Source of the DNA: Candidatus Aminicenantota bacterium
GTDB lineage: Bacteria; Acidobacteriota; Aminicenantia; S016-38
Direction of reading: 5' to 3'
Assembly (NCBI GenBank): GCA_027062035.1
Contig: JAMOUL010000196.1
Span: forward strand, 1-8,713
Length of the DNA: 8,713 bases
The position numbers and the translations under genes are program-made. Shown here piece after piece: positions 1 through 5,967 of this stretch; within the stretch, counting starts at the first letter, position 1; every line of letters starts with the position of its first letter. The notes beneath the pieces were generated by a model that saw only the letters and a list, made by a program, of their open reading frames with translations, was not told the DNA's origin and made no database searches.

Positions 1-1938
1 GAATTCCTTATAAATGCTCAGGGAGAAGACGTTGTGGCAGGTATACGTACTCCCATGCATATAACTGAGTTACGGAACGTTCTCCCGGAAGTTTACGACC
101 AGCTGATGGAAATAGCTCAGAAGCTGGAAAAACATTACAGGGATATGCAGGACTTTGAGTTTACAGTTGAGAGAGGAAAGCTTTACATGCTTCAGACCAG
201 GACAGGAAAGAGGACAGGGATGGCTGCTTTAAGAATAGCAGTGGATATGGTGGATGAGGGACTCATCACAGAAAAGGAAGCTGTTCTCAGGGTGGAACCC
301 TCGGCACTTGAACAGGTACTTCACCCGATGTTTGACCCTGTTGAGCGCGCAAAGCATGAGCCAGTTGCCAAAGGGCTCAATGCGTCTCCTGGAGCGGCAT
401 CTGGAAGAGCAGTATTTACCCCGGAAGATGCTGTTGAGTGGACCAAGAGAGGGGAGAAGGTAATACTTGTGAGACCAGAAACCTCTCCGGATGATATAGC
501 GGGGATGAGTGTGGCCCAGGGAATCCTTACCTCCACAGGAGGGATGACGTCCCACGCAGCTGTTGTGGGGAGACAGATGGGGAAGCCCGCTGTAGTAGGA
601 TGCGGGGACATAAAGGTGTATGAGGAGGAGAAAAAATTTGAGGTTAAGGGCAAGACTGTGAAGGAAGGGGACTGGGTGTCCATAGATGGGACCACCGGTG
701 AGGTATTTCTGGCAAAGCTTCCAACTGTACCTTCTGAGATTATCCAGGTTGTGATGGGGAAGATGAAGAAGGAGGAAGCCAAACTATACCCCTATTTTGA
801 GAGGCTCCTTACCTGGGCGGATAAATACAGAAAACTCGGAGTAAGGGCAAATGCCGATACCCCCAGAGATGCAAGGATTGCCAGGGTCTTTGGAGCAGAG
901 GGAATAGGTCTTGCAAGGACAGAGCACATGTTCTTTGCAGAGGAACGTCTTCCATTAATGCAGAAGATGATACTTGCTGAAACAGAGGAGGAGAGGAGAG
1001 AGGCCCTTTCCAAGCTTCTGCCAATGCAGAGGGAAGACTTCTATGGACTCCTTAAGGAGATGAAGGGATATGAGGTTACCATAAGACTGCTTGACCCGCC
1101 CCTGCACGAGTTCCTTCCCAAGAGGGAAGAGCTTGTTCAGGAAATAGCCAAGAAGAAGAGGGTTCTTGAGGCTATGGAATTTGAAGCAGAACACAGTGAG
1201 GATGCAAGGAAAATAGTTGAAGAGCTCGAAGCAGAGCTTGATAAGCTCAATAAGCTCCTTGAGAGGGTGGAGGAACTTCACGAGTTCAACCCCATGCTTG
1301 GTCATCGTGGTTGCAGGCTCGGAATTACCTACAACGAGATAACCGAAATGCAGGCAAGAGCCATCTTTGAAGCTGCTGCAAGGCTGATCAAGGAAGGCGA
1401 GAAGATCCATCCGGAAGTTATGGTTCCCCTTGTGGGTCACATAAAGGAAATAGAAGATCAAAAGAAGGTTATCGACAGGGTGGCCAGGGAAGTTATGGAA
1501 GAGTACGGTGTAAAAATAGACTACAGAGTTGGAACCATGATAGAGGTTCCGAGGGCTGCTCTTACCGCAGATCAGGTTGCTTCGGTGGCTGAATTCTTCT
1601 CCTTTGGAACAAATGATCTTACCCAGATGACCTTTGCCCTCAGCCGTGACGATGCCGGAAAATTCCTTAACATTTATCTGGATAAGGGAATCTGGCCAAA
1701 GGATCCGTTCCAGACCCTTGACAGGGATGGTGTTGGTACCCTTATGAAGATAGGAGTGGAAAAGGGTAGAGCAACAAGACCGGACCTCAAGATAGGAATC
1801 TGCGGTGAGCATGGAGGAGATCCTGATTCCATAGATTTCTGCCACGAAATAGGGCTGGATTATGTAAGTGCTTCCCCCTATAGGATTCCTGTTGCAAGGC
1901 TTGCCGCCGCAAGGGCTGTTCTCGTAAGAGAAAACTAA
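1..1938 (+). CDS. ppdK: Pyruvate, phosphate dikinase, C-terminal part (5' end outside window)
   Basis: The enzyme interconverts pyruvate, ATP and Pi with PEP, AMP and PPi in the cytoplasm. Frame 1 is open from base 1, and codons 1-11 (EFLINAQGEDV) continue the conserved family sequence, so the GTG at 34 is not the true start. About 645 residues are present against roughly 870-900 in the family; the missing part is most of the ATP-grasp domain. Visible in order: the end of the ATP-grasp domain (to about residue 95, 'MLQTRTGKR'); the phosphohistidine domain with GGMTSHAAVVGRQMGKPAVVG-type sequence, catalytic His185 (codon 553-555); and the PEP/pyruvate TIM barrel with GLARTEHMFF, GHRGCRLGITYNEI, FSFGTNDLTQ and the catalytic Cys601 in GICGEHGGDP (codon 1801-1803). 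All key residues are intact. A charged helical stretch (1120-1278) is longer than I remember for the clostridial enzyme. A strong terminator follows directly, so it ends its transcription unit. Identification is secure; the direction of flux (glycolytic or gluconeogenic) cannot be read from the sequence. Confidence 0.97.
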   Translation, partial: EFLINAQGEDVVAGIRTPMHITELRNVLPEVYDQLMEIAQKLEKHYRDMQDFEFTVERGKLYMLQTRTGKRTGMAALRIAVDMVDEGLITEKEAVLRVEPSALEQVLHPMFDPVERAKHEPVAKGLNASPGAASGRAVFTPEDAVEWTKRGEKVILVRPETSPDDIAGMSVAQGILTSTGGMTSHAAVVGRQMGKPAVVGCGDIKVYEEEKKFEVKGKTVKEGDWVSIDGTTGEVFLAKLPTVPSEIIQVVMGKMKKEEAKLYPYFERLLTWADKYRKLGVRANADTPRDARIARVFGAEGIGLARTEHMFFAEERLPLMQKMILAETEEERREALSKLLPMQREDFYGLLKEMKGYEVTIRLLDPPLHEFLPKREELVQEIAKKKRVLEAMEFEAEHSEDARKIVEELEAELDKLNKLLERVEELHEFNPMLGHRGCRLGITYNEITEMQARAIFEAAARLIKEGEKIHPEVMVPLVGHIKEIEDQKKVIDRVAREVMEEYGVKIDYRVGTMIEVPRAALTADQVASVAEFFSFGTNDLTQMTFALSRDDAGKFLNIYLDKGIWPKDPFQTLDRDGVGTLMKIGVEKGRATRPDLKIGICGEHGGDPDSIDFCHEIGLDYVSASPYRIPVARLAAARAVLVREN

Positions 1939-1950
1939 TTTCATATAGAA

Positions 1951-1984
1951 CAGCGGGAAGGGATTTCCCCTTCCCGCTGATTTT
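1951..1984 (+). terminator. Rho-independent terminator after ppdK
   Basis: A perfect 12-bp stem (CAGCGGGAAGGG at 1951-1962 with CCCTTCCCGCTG at 1968-1979) closes a 5-nt loop and is followed by ATTTTAT. It begins 12 nt after the ppdK stop codon. The U-tract is short (four T), but the stem is very GC-rich. It separates ppdK from the nrd operon. Confidence 0.85.
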
Positions 1985-1990
1985 ATCAGC
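1976..1990 (+). repeat. Small inverted repeat overlapping the terminator's 3' arm
   Basis: GCTGAT (1976-1981), TTT, ATCAGC (1985-1990) forms a perfect 6-bp hairpin with a 3-nt loop. It shares bases 1976-1979 with the 3' arm of the larger terminator stem, so the two cannot be fully formed together. It also swallows the terminator's short T-tract. It may be chance or a minor modifier of termination. Confidence 0.45.
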
Positions 1991-2060
1991 TCAAACCTCT
2001 CCCTTTCCTTTTATTTTTCCCCTATTGAAAGTTTCCCCTTCAAAAATTTTCAAAAAATCT

Positions 2061-2089
2061 TTGAAATTTTTCCAGGATGTTCTTACAAT
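2061..2089 (+). promoter_or_regulatory. Sigma70-type promoter of the nrd operon
   Basis: TTGAAA (2061-2066) and TACAAT (2084-2089) are separated by exactly 17 bp, each five of six to consensus. The predicted start of transcription is near 2096, giving a leader of about 45 nt before the nrdD ATG. The -10 hexamer lies inside the first NrdR-box-like palindrome, so a bound repressor would block RNA polymerase. The AT-rich tract just upstream (2041-2060) could act as an UP-like element; that part is inference. Confidence 0.75.
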
Positions 2090-2098
2090 ATATTGTAG
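2083..2098 (+). promoter_or_regulatory. NrdR box 1 (operator, overlaps -10)
   Basis: TTACAATATATTGTAG contains a perfect 14-bp palindrome (2084-2097) and matches the core of the NrdR-box consensus acaCWATATAWTGtgt-like sequence at positions 4-14; only the outer flanks deviate. It overlaps the -10 hexamer. NrdR is the nucleotide-sensing ATP-cone repressor of bacterial ribonucleotide reductase operons and typically binds two such boxes. No nrdR gene is seen in this window. Confidence 0.8.
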
Positions 2099-2113
2099 TG
2101 TTGTTTTGATTTA

Positions 2114-2129
2114 ACACTATATTTTGAGG
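2114..2129 (+). promoter_or_regulatory. NrdR box 2 (operator, next to the ribosome-binding site)
   Basis: ACACTATATTTTGAGG matches the left half of the NrdR-box consensus (ACACTATAT) perfectly and the right half with mismatches. Its centre (2121/2122) is 31 bp from the centre of box 1 (2090/2091), about three helical turns, which is the usual arrangement of paired NrdR boxes. Its end overlaps the start of the nrdD Shine-Dalgarno sequence (GGAGG, 2128-2132). Confidence 0.72.
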
Positions 2130-2140
2130 AGGTTGGGATA

Positions 2141-4261
2141 ATGAAATGGCTCGTAAGAAAGCGGGATGGGGATATTGTTGACTATGATCGAAAAAGAATT
2201 GAGTTTGCGATTTTCCGGGCGATGAAGGCTACGGGGGTGGAGGGGAACCATGTGGAAGTTGCCCTGGATGTTGAAAAACATCTTTATGAAAAGTTTTTTA
2301 TTAGGGGAAACATCCCTCACGTGGAGGAAATACAGGATCTTGTTGAACGTGCCCTTATGAGAATGGGGTATGAAGAGGTTGCCAAGGCTTATATTCTGTA
2401 CAGACAGAAACGTGCTGAGACAAGGGAACTTTCCGCTCTTCTTTCCTCTGCGGAGGAAATAGTGGACAAATATCTCAACAGAGAGGACTGGAGGGTGAGG
2501 GAGAATTCAAATATGAGTTATTCCCTTCAGGGCCTTAATTTCCACATTTCTTCTTCTGTGACCGCCAGATACTGGCTTAACAGGATCTATACCGAACCAA
2601 TAAGAAAGGCACATTTTGAAGGTGATTTTCACATACATGACCTGGGAATCCTTGCTCCTTATTGTGTGGGGTGGGACCTGAAGGAGTTGCTCCTCAGGGG
2701 ATTTGGAGGTGTGCCAGGGAAGGTTGAAGCATCCCCGGCAAAACACTTCAGAACAGCCCTTGGACAGGTGGTGAATTTCTTCTATACCCTTCAGGGAGAA
2801 GCTGCAGGGGCTCAGGCCTTTTCAAATTTCGATACCTATCTTGCTCCTTTCATAAGATACGATGGACTTTCTTATGATCAGGTGAAACAGGCCATGCAGG
2901 AGTTCCTTTTCAATGTTAATGTGCCCACCAGGGTGGGTTTCCAGACACCCTTTTCCAATATCACCATGGACCTGAAGGTTCCGGAACACATGGCTCATGA
3001 AAGGGTAATTATCGGAGGAAGAGAAAGGGAGAGCTATTACGGAGAATTCCAGAAGGAAGTTGATATGATAAACAGGGCATATGCTGAGCTTATGATGGCA
3101 GGGGATGCAAAGGGCAAGATCTTCACCTTTCCCATACCCACCTACAACATAACAAAGGATTTTGACTGGGAAAACGAAGCCCTGAGACCCATATGGGAAA
3201 TGACCGGTAAATATGGAGTGCCTTATTTCTCCAATTTTGTAAACTCTGATATGAAGCCAGAGGATGCCAGGTCCATGTGTTGCAGACTCCGGCTGGATAC
3301 CAGAGAGCTTAAAAAGAGGGGTGGGGGACTATTCGGAGCCAACCCTCTTACCGGTTCCATAGGGGTGGTTACAATAAATATGCCCCGAATTGCTTATCTG
3401 TCAAAGGACAGGGATGAGTTTATTCAGAGGCTTGAGTCCATTATGGAAATTGCCCGGGACAGCCTTGAGATAAAAAGAAAGGTGGTGGAAAATCTTACCG
3501 ATAAAGGACTATTTCCCTATTCCAGAATATACCTGGATTCCATCAGGAAACTGGAAGGGAGATACTGGGCCAATCATTTTTCCACCATTGGCCTTATCGG
3601 GATGAACGAGGCAGCTTTAAACCTTCTCGGAGTCAGTATAACTGACCCGGAGGCAAGAAGCTGGGCTATAGAGGTTCTGGAATTCATGAGAAACAAGCTG
3701 GCGGATTTCCAGCAGGAAACAGGGAACCTTTATAATCTTGAAGCCACACCAGCTGAGGGTGCTTCTTATAGACTGGCAATGAAGGATAAGGAAAGGTTTC
3801 CGAATATAATTACCTCTGGCTCCGTTGAGGCCCCATACTACACAAATTCTGTACATCTTCCTGTATATGAAGCGGAGGATATTTTCCAGGTTCTGGAACA
3901 TCAGGATGACCTACAGGTAATGTTTACCGGAGGCACCGTGGTTCATCTTTTTATCGGAGAAGCAATTTACGACTGGAAAATGGTAAGAACTCTGGTAAAG
4001 AAAATAGTGGAGAATTACAGGTTACCTTATTTCAGCATCACCCCTACCTTTTCAGTGTGTCCTGTTCATGGATATATTGCAGGGGAGCATTATTATTGTC
4101 CCTATCCCCATAGCGATGAAGAAATGGAGAAATATGGAATCGTTGTGGATCTGGATGAAGAAGAACTTTCCAGAATGGAGGAAGGGGCTTATCGAAAAAT
4201 AGAAGAAGGCAGGGATAGCGGAGAAAATAAAGATATTTTTGTTTATATCAAAAGGATTTAA
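2141..4261 (+). CDS. nrdD: Anaerobic (class III) ribonucleoside-triphosphate reductase, catalytic subunit lacking the glycyl-radical loop
   Basis: It reduces ribonucleoside triphosphates to dNTPs in the cytoplasm by radical chemistry. The start is fixed by GGAGG 8 nt upstream of the ATG. Residues 1 to about 95 are an ATP-cone (starts MKWLVRKRDGDIVDYDRKRI), the allosteric activity site. The barrel follows, with FHIHDLG and Cys175 (APYCVGW) early, and SMCCRL with the probable thiyl-radical Cys381 (C380-C381), then GSIGVVTINMPRIAYL. Near the C-terminus a metal-site-like pattern C640-x2-H643 ... C653-x3-H657 is seen, where many relatives have four cysteines. The protein then runs through a charged 49-residue tail (SDEEMEKYG...) and stops without the RVxGY glycyl-radical motif that should end the family. 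That motif is in the next ORF, 11 nt downstream. No intein is present. So this is the large half of a split enzyme, or a frameshifted single gene. The reductant type (formate or redoxin) cannot be assigned with certainty. Confidence 0.96.
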   Translation: MKWLVRKRDGDIVDYDRKRIEFAIFRAMKATGVEGNHVEVALDVEKHLYEKFFIRGNIPHVEEIQDLVERALMRMGYEEVAKAYILYRQKRAETRELSALLSSAEEIVDKYLNREDWRVRENSNMSYSLQGLNFHISSSVTARYWLNRIYTEPIRKAHFEGDFHIHDLGILAPYCVGWDLKELLLRGFGGVPGKVEASPAKHFRTALGQVVNFFYTLQGEAAGAQAFSNFDTYLAPFIRYDGLSYDQVKQAMQEFLFNVNVPTRVGFQTPFSNITMDLKVPEHMAHERVIIGGRERESYYGEFQKEVDMINRAYAELMMAGDAKGKIFTFPIPTYNITKDFDWENEALRPIWEMTGKYGVPYFSNFVNSDMKPEDARSMCCRLRLDTRELKKRGGGLFGANPLTGSIGVVTINMPRIAYLSKDRDEFIQRLESIMEIARDSLEIKRKVVENLTDKGLFPYSRIYLDSIRKLEGRYWANHFSTIGLIGMNEAALNLLGVSITDPEARSWAIEVLEFMRNKLADFQQETGNLYNLEATPAEGASYRLAMKDKERFPNIITSGSVEAPYYTNSVHLPVYEAEDIFQVLEHQDDLQVMFTGGTVVHLFIGEAIYDWKMVRTLVKKIVENYRLPYFSITPTFSVCPVHGYIAGEHYYCPYPHSDEEMEKYGIVVDLDEEELSRMEEGAYRKIEEGRDSGENKDIFVYIKRI

Positions 4262-4266
4262 GGAGG
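4261..4266 (+). promoter_or_regulatory. Strong Shine-Dalgarno of the glycyl-radical ORF
   Basis: AGGAGG overlaps the last base of the nrdD stop codon and lies 6 nt before the ATG at 4273. It is a near-ideal ribosome-binding site, which argues that the small ORF is translated by its own initiation event rather than being a random remnant of a broken nrdD. Confidence 0.85.
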
Positions 4267-4272
4267 AAGAGC

Positions 4273-4440
4273 ATGAAGGTTAAGGTCATTCAGACCGAAG
4301 TTTATTCAAGGGTGGTTGGTTATTACAGGCCGGTTCAGAACTGGAACAGGGGTAAACAGGAGGAATTCAAACAGAGGAATTATCTCAAGGGGTATAAAAT
4401 AAAGGATGATAAAGGGAATTCAGGGCACAAGTCTTCTTGA
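4273..4440 (+). CDS. Stand-alone glycyl-radical domain of class III ribonucleotide reductase (55 aa)
   Basis: This 55-residue ORF starts MKVKVIQTEVYSRVVGYY and contains the signature that normally ends NrdD: RVVGYYRPVQNWNRGK, followed by QEEFKQRNY. The glycine expected to carry the radical is Gly16 (GGT, 4318-4320). It is in a different frame (frame 1) from nrdD (frame 2), begins 11 nt after the nrdD stop and has its own strong Shine-Dalgarno. Family proteins usually end soon after the 'EEF' helix; here 17 more residues (LKGYKIKDDKGNSGHKSS) run over the start of nrdG, overlapping it by 35 nt, which suggests translational coupling. Inferred role: it docks into the NrdD barrel, is activated by NrdG and passes the radical to the active-site cysteine, comparable in concept with the spare glycyl-radical protein GrcA (YfiD) of pyruvate formate-lyase. 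The alternative is a natural or sequencing frameshift in a single nrdD; see findings. Confidence 0.9.
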   Translation: MKVKVIQTEVYSRVVGYYRPVQNWNRGKQEEFKQRNYLKGYKIKDDKGNSGHKSS

Positions 4441-5095
4441 TTATCCTGAAAAAATTTCTTCTGTAATTTTTATAGGTGGATGCAATTTCAGATGCCCCTT
4501 CTGTCATAATCCTGAGCTTGTGAGACCGGAGGATGTTAGAGGTGCTCCGAATATAAGCATAAAGGAAGCGGTGGAGGAGTTAAAAAGGCGGAGCAAGTTC
4601 ATAGAGGGGGTAGCCATAACAGGAGGCGAGCCCCTTTTGTTTCCTGCCATAGAAGAACTTATAAAGGGCATAAAGGAAATTGGTTTGAGCGTAAAGGTTG
4701 ATACCAATGGTTCCTTCCCTGATAGGCTGCGGCGGATTATCCCATATGTGGATTACATAGCGATGGACCTTAAAACCAGTCCTGAGAAATATCCTATCGC
4801 CACCGGAAACAGATGTAATTTTAGAAAAATCTTCAGAAGTGTGGAGGTTCTGCTTTCTTCCGATATAGAATACGAATTCAGAACCACACTTGTGCCGGGC
4901 GTTGTGGATGAAAAAGATGTTGAAAGGATTGCATCAATGATAAAATCAGCCCATAAATATGCTCTACAGGTTTATAGACCCGGAAATACCCTTGATCCCG
5001 GGTTTGTGTCGGTTTCATATTCCAGGGATAGAATGGAAGTTATGAAAGGGATAGCAGAGGAATTTGTGGAAAATGTTGAATTGAGGGTGGTTTAA
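4406..5095 (+). CDS. nrdG: Anaerobic ribonucleotide reductase activating protein, radical SAM
   Basis: This 229-residue radical-SAM activase generates the glycyl radical on NrdD (here, probably on the small ORF) from SAM and a reduced 4Fe-4S cluster. The cluster motif C26-x3-C30-x2-C33 stands in GGCNFRCPFCHNPELV, and the SAM-binding GGEP motif follows (TGGEPLLFP). DTNGS and the YIAMDLKTSPEKY segment fit the NrdG2/PflA-like branch, which is longer than the roughly 155-residue E. coli NrdG. The start is bounded by an in-frame TAA at 4400-4402, so translation cannot begin earlier than this ATG. The ribosome-binding site is weak: AAGGGG lies 13 nt upstream and AAAGG abuts the ATG. Together with the 35-nt overlap with the preceding ORF this suggests translation coupled to the glycyl-radical ORF. 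It is the last gene of the operon; no terminator hairpin is visible before the convergent tRNA, whose 3' end lies 9 nt away. Confidence 0.95.
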   Translation: MIKGIQGTSLLDYPEKISSVIFIGGCNFRCPFCHNPELVRPEDVRGAPNISIKEAVEELKRRSKFIEGVAITGGEPLLFPAIEELIKGIKEIGLSVKVDTNGSFPDRLRRIIPYVDYIAMDLKTSPEKYPIATGNRCNFRKIFRSVEVLLSSDIEYEFRTTLVPGVVDEKDVERIASMIKSAHKYALQVYRPGNTLDPGFVSVSYSRDRMEVMKGIAEEFVENVELRVV

Positions 5096-5104
5096 AGAAG
5101 GAGA

Positions 5105-5181
<77 letters not shown>

Positions 5182-5192
5182 ATCCAGGTTTT

Positions 5193-5211
5193 ATTATACA
5201 TCATATGTCAA
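5193..5211 (-). promoter_or_regulatory. Possible promoter of the initiator tRNA
   Basis: On the minus strand a perfect TATAAT (5193-5198) ends 11 nt before the mature tRNA 5' end, the right distance for a -10 element with a very short leader. A perfect TTGACA (5206-5211) lies only 7 nt before it, far too close for a normal 16-18 bp spacer, and no good -35 is visible at the usual distance (around 5216-5221). The tRNA may use the -10 alone, or be read from the upstream TauE gene. Confidence 0.4.
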
Positions 5212-5220
5212 GTTCTGGAC

Positions 5221-5967
5221 TTAAGTTAGATGATACAGAATTTTAAGAGCAAGGAGGAGGAAAATAATCCCTGCTATGGCTTTAGCAGATGATTCCTTCA
5301 AATTGCTGTGTACCCTGGTTGCCGCAAAAGCTCCTGTAAAGGCTGCTGCTATCGCCGGGATGAACAGGTTATAACTGAGTCCTGAATCCATTGCCAAGTG
5401 AGAAACAATACCCATTATTGAGGATAAAAGTACCATGGGGGCTATATTGGGACCGGATTTTTTAACATCGAACCCAATAAGAGCTAAAAGAGGAAGAACC
5501 ACACTTCCACCCCCTATTCCCAGCATGCCGGCAAGGAAACCTCCAAGTAATCCTGTAGCGAGGTATATAAGAGATTCCCTCTGCCACCGGGCGCAGTTTC
5601 TTCTTCCCTTCTTCTTTGCAAAGACCAGCATATTGGCTCCGGAAAATATGAGAAAGATGGAAAAGATGAGTAGAACGGTGTTGTGTGGAATTATATGGGA
5701 TACGTAGGCGCCTGCAGGGGGCATCAAAAAAGCCCCGACAAGAAGAGGTAGCATTCTGTGGAGGCTTATTTTTCCACTCCTTGCAAAGGAGGCCGTTGTG
5801 ATGGAGGATGAGGCTACATTAACCAGCAGCCCCACAACAATGGCTGAGTGCAGATCTCCGGTGAACCAGTAAATAATCGGGATGACCACAGACGCAGAGC
5901 CAAGACCAAGAAGGGCAAAGAGGAAGGAAAATATCAGAACAATGGCAAAGGGTACTAAGACCTGCAA
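5221..5967 (-). CDS. TauE/SafE-family (DUF81) integral membrane protein, putative anion exporter
   Basis: This 248-residue hydrophobic protein has about eight membrane segments (roughly residues 4-33, 41-60, 71-90, 96-117, 133-160, 173-190, 199-218, 228-246). Two related motifs, GLGSASVVIPII (21-32) and GMLGIGGGSVVLPLL (147-161), show the internal duplication of the TauE/SafE family, and a basic loop (KKKGRRNCARWQR, 118-130) separates the halves. Family members are proposed to export sulfite, sulfoacetate or similar anions; the substrate here is unknown. The best start is TTG at 5967, with AAGGA 10 nt upstream (minus-strand reading), inside the last codons of the preceding gene, giving a 13-nt overlap and probable coupling to it. 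No terminator is visible between its stop and the tRNA gene 39 nt on. Family call is firm; transported substrate is not. Confidence 0.9.
   Translation of the reverse strand: MQVLVPFAIVLIFSFLFALLGLGSASVVIPIIYWFTGDLHSAIVVGLLVNVASSSITTASFARSGKISLHRMLPLLVGAFLMPPAGAYVSHIIPHNTVLLIFSIFLIFSGANMLVFAKKKGRRNCARWQRESLIYLATGLLGGFLAGMLGIGGGSVVLPLLALIGFDVKKSGPNIAPMVLLSSIMGIVSHLAMDSGLSYNLFIPAIAAAFTGAFAATRVHSNLKESSAKAIAGIIFLLLALKILYHLT

Noticed and set aside
1..6. EcoRI site (GAATTC) exactly at the window edge, suggesting a cloning boundary
   Set aside because: GAATTC occurs repeatedly inside the window (for example 1591, 3045, 4875), and the first codons continue PPDK correctly, so it gives no evidence of a junction.
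955..1944. A long open frame on the minus strand antisense to ppdK (329 codons)
   Set aside because: It lies entirely over a strongly conserved enzyme on the other strand; its translation has no recognisable motifs and it has no promoter. It is a shadow frame.
2041..2075. Imperfect inverted repeat of A/T tracts (AAAATTTTCAAA ... TTTGAAATTTT) as a terminator or operator
   Set aside because: It is low-complexity AT sequence with a bulge, and its right arm contains the -35 hexamer; better explained as promoter-upstream AT-rich DNA.
2141..4261. Intein or group I/II intron in nrdD, which is common in this gene
   Set aside because: The reading frame is continuous through the ATP-cone and the active-site cysteine regions, with no splicing-domain or endonuclease motifs.
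5435..5707. Plus-strand frame of 90 codons antisense to the TauE/SafE gene
   Set aside because: It mirrors the conserved membrane protein and has no family features; shadow frame.
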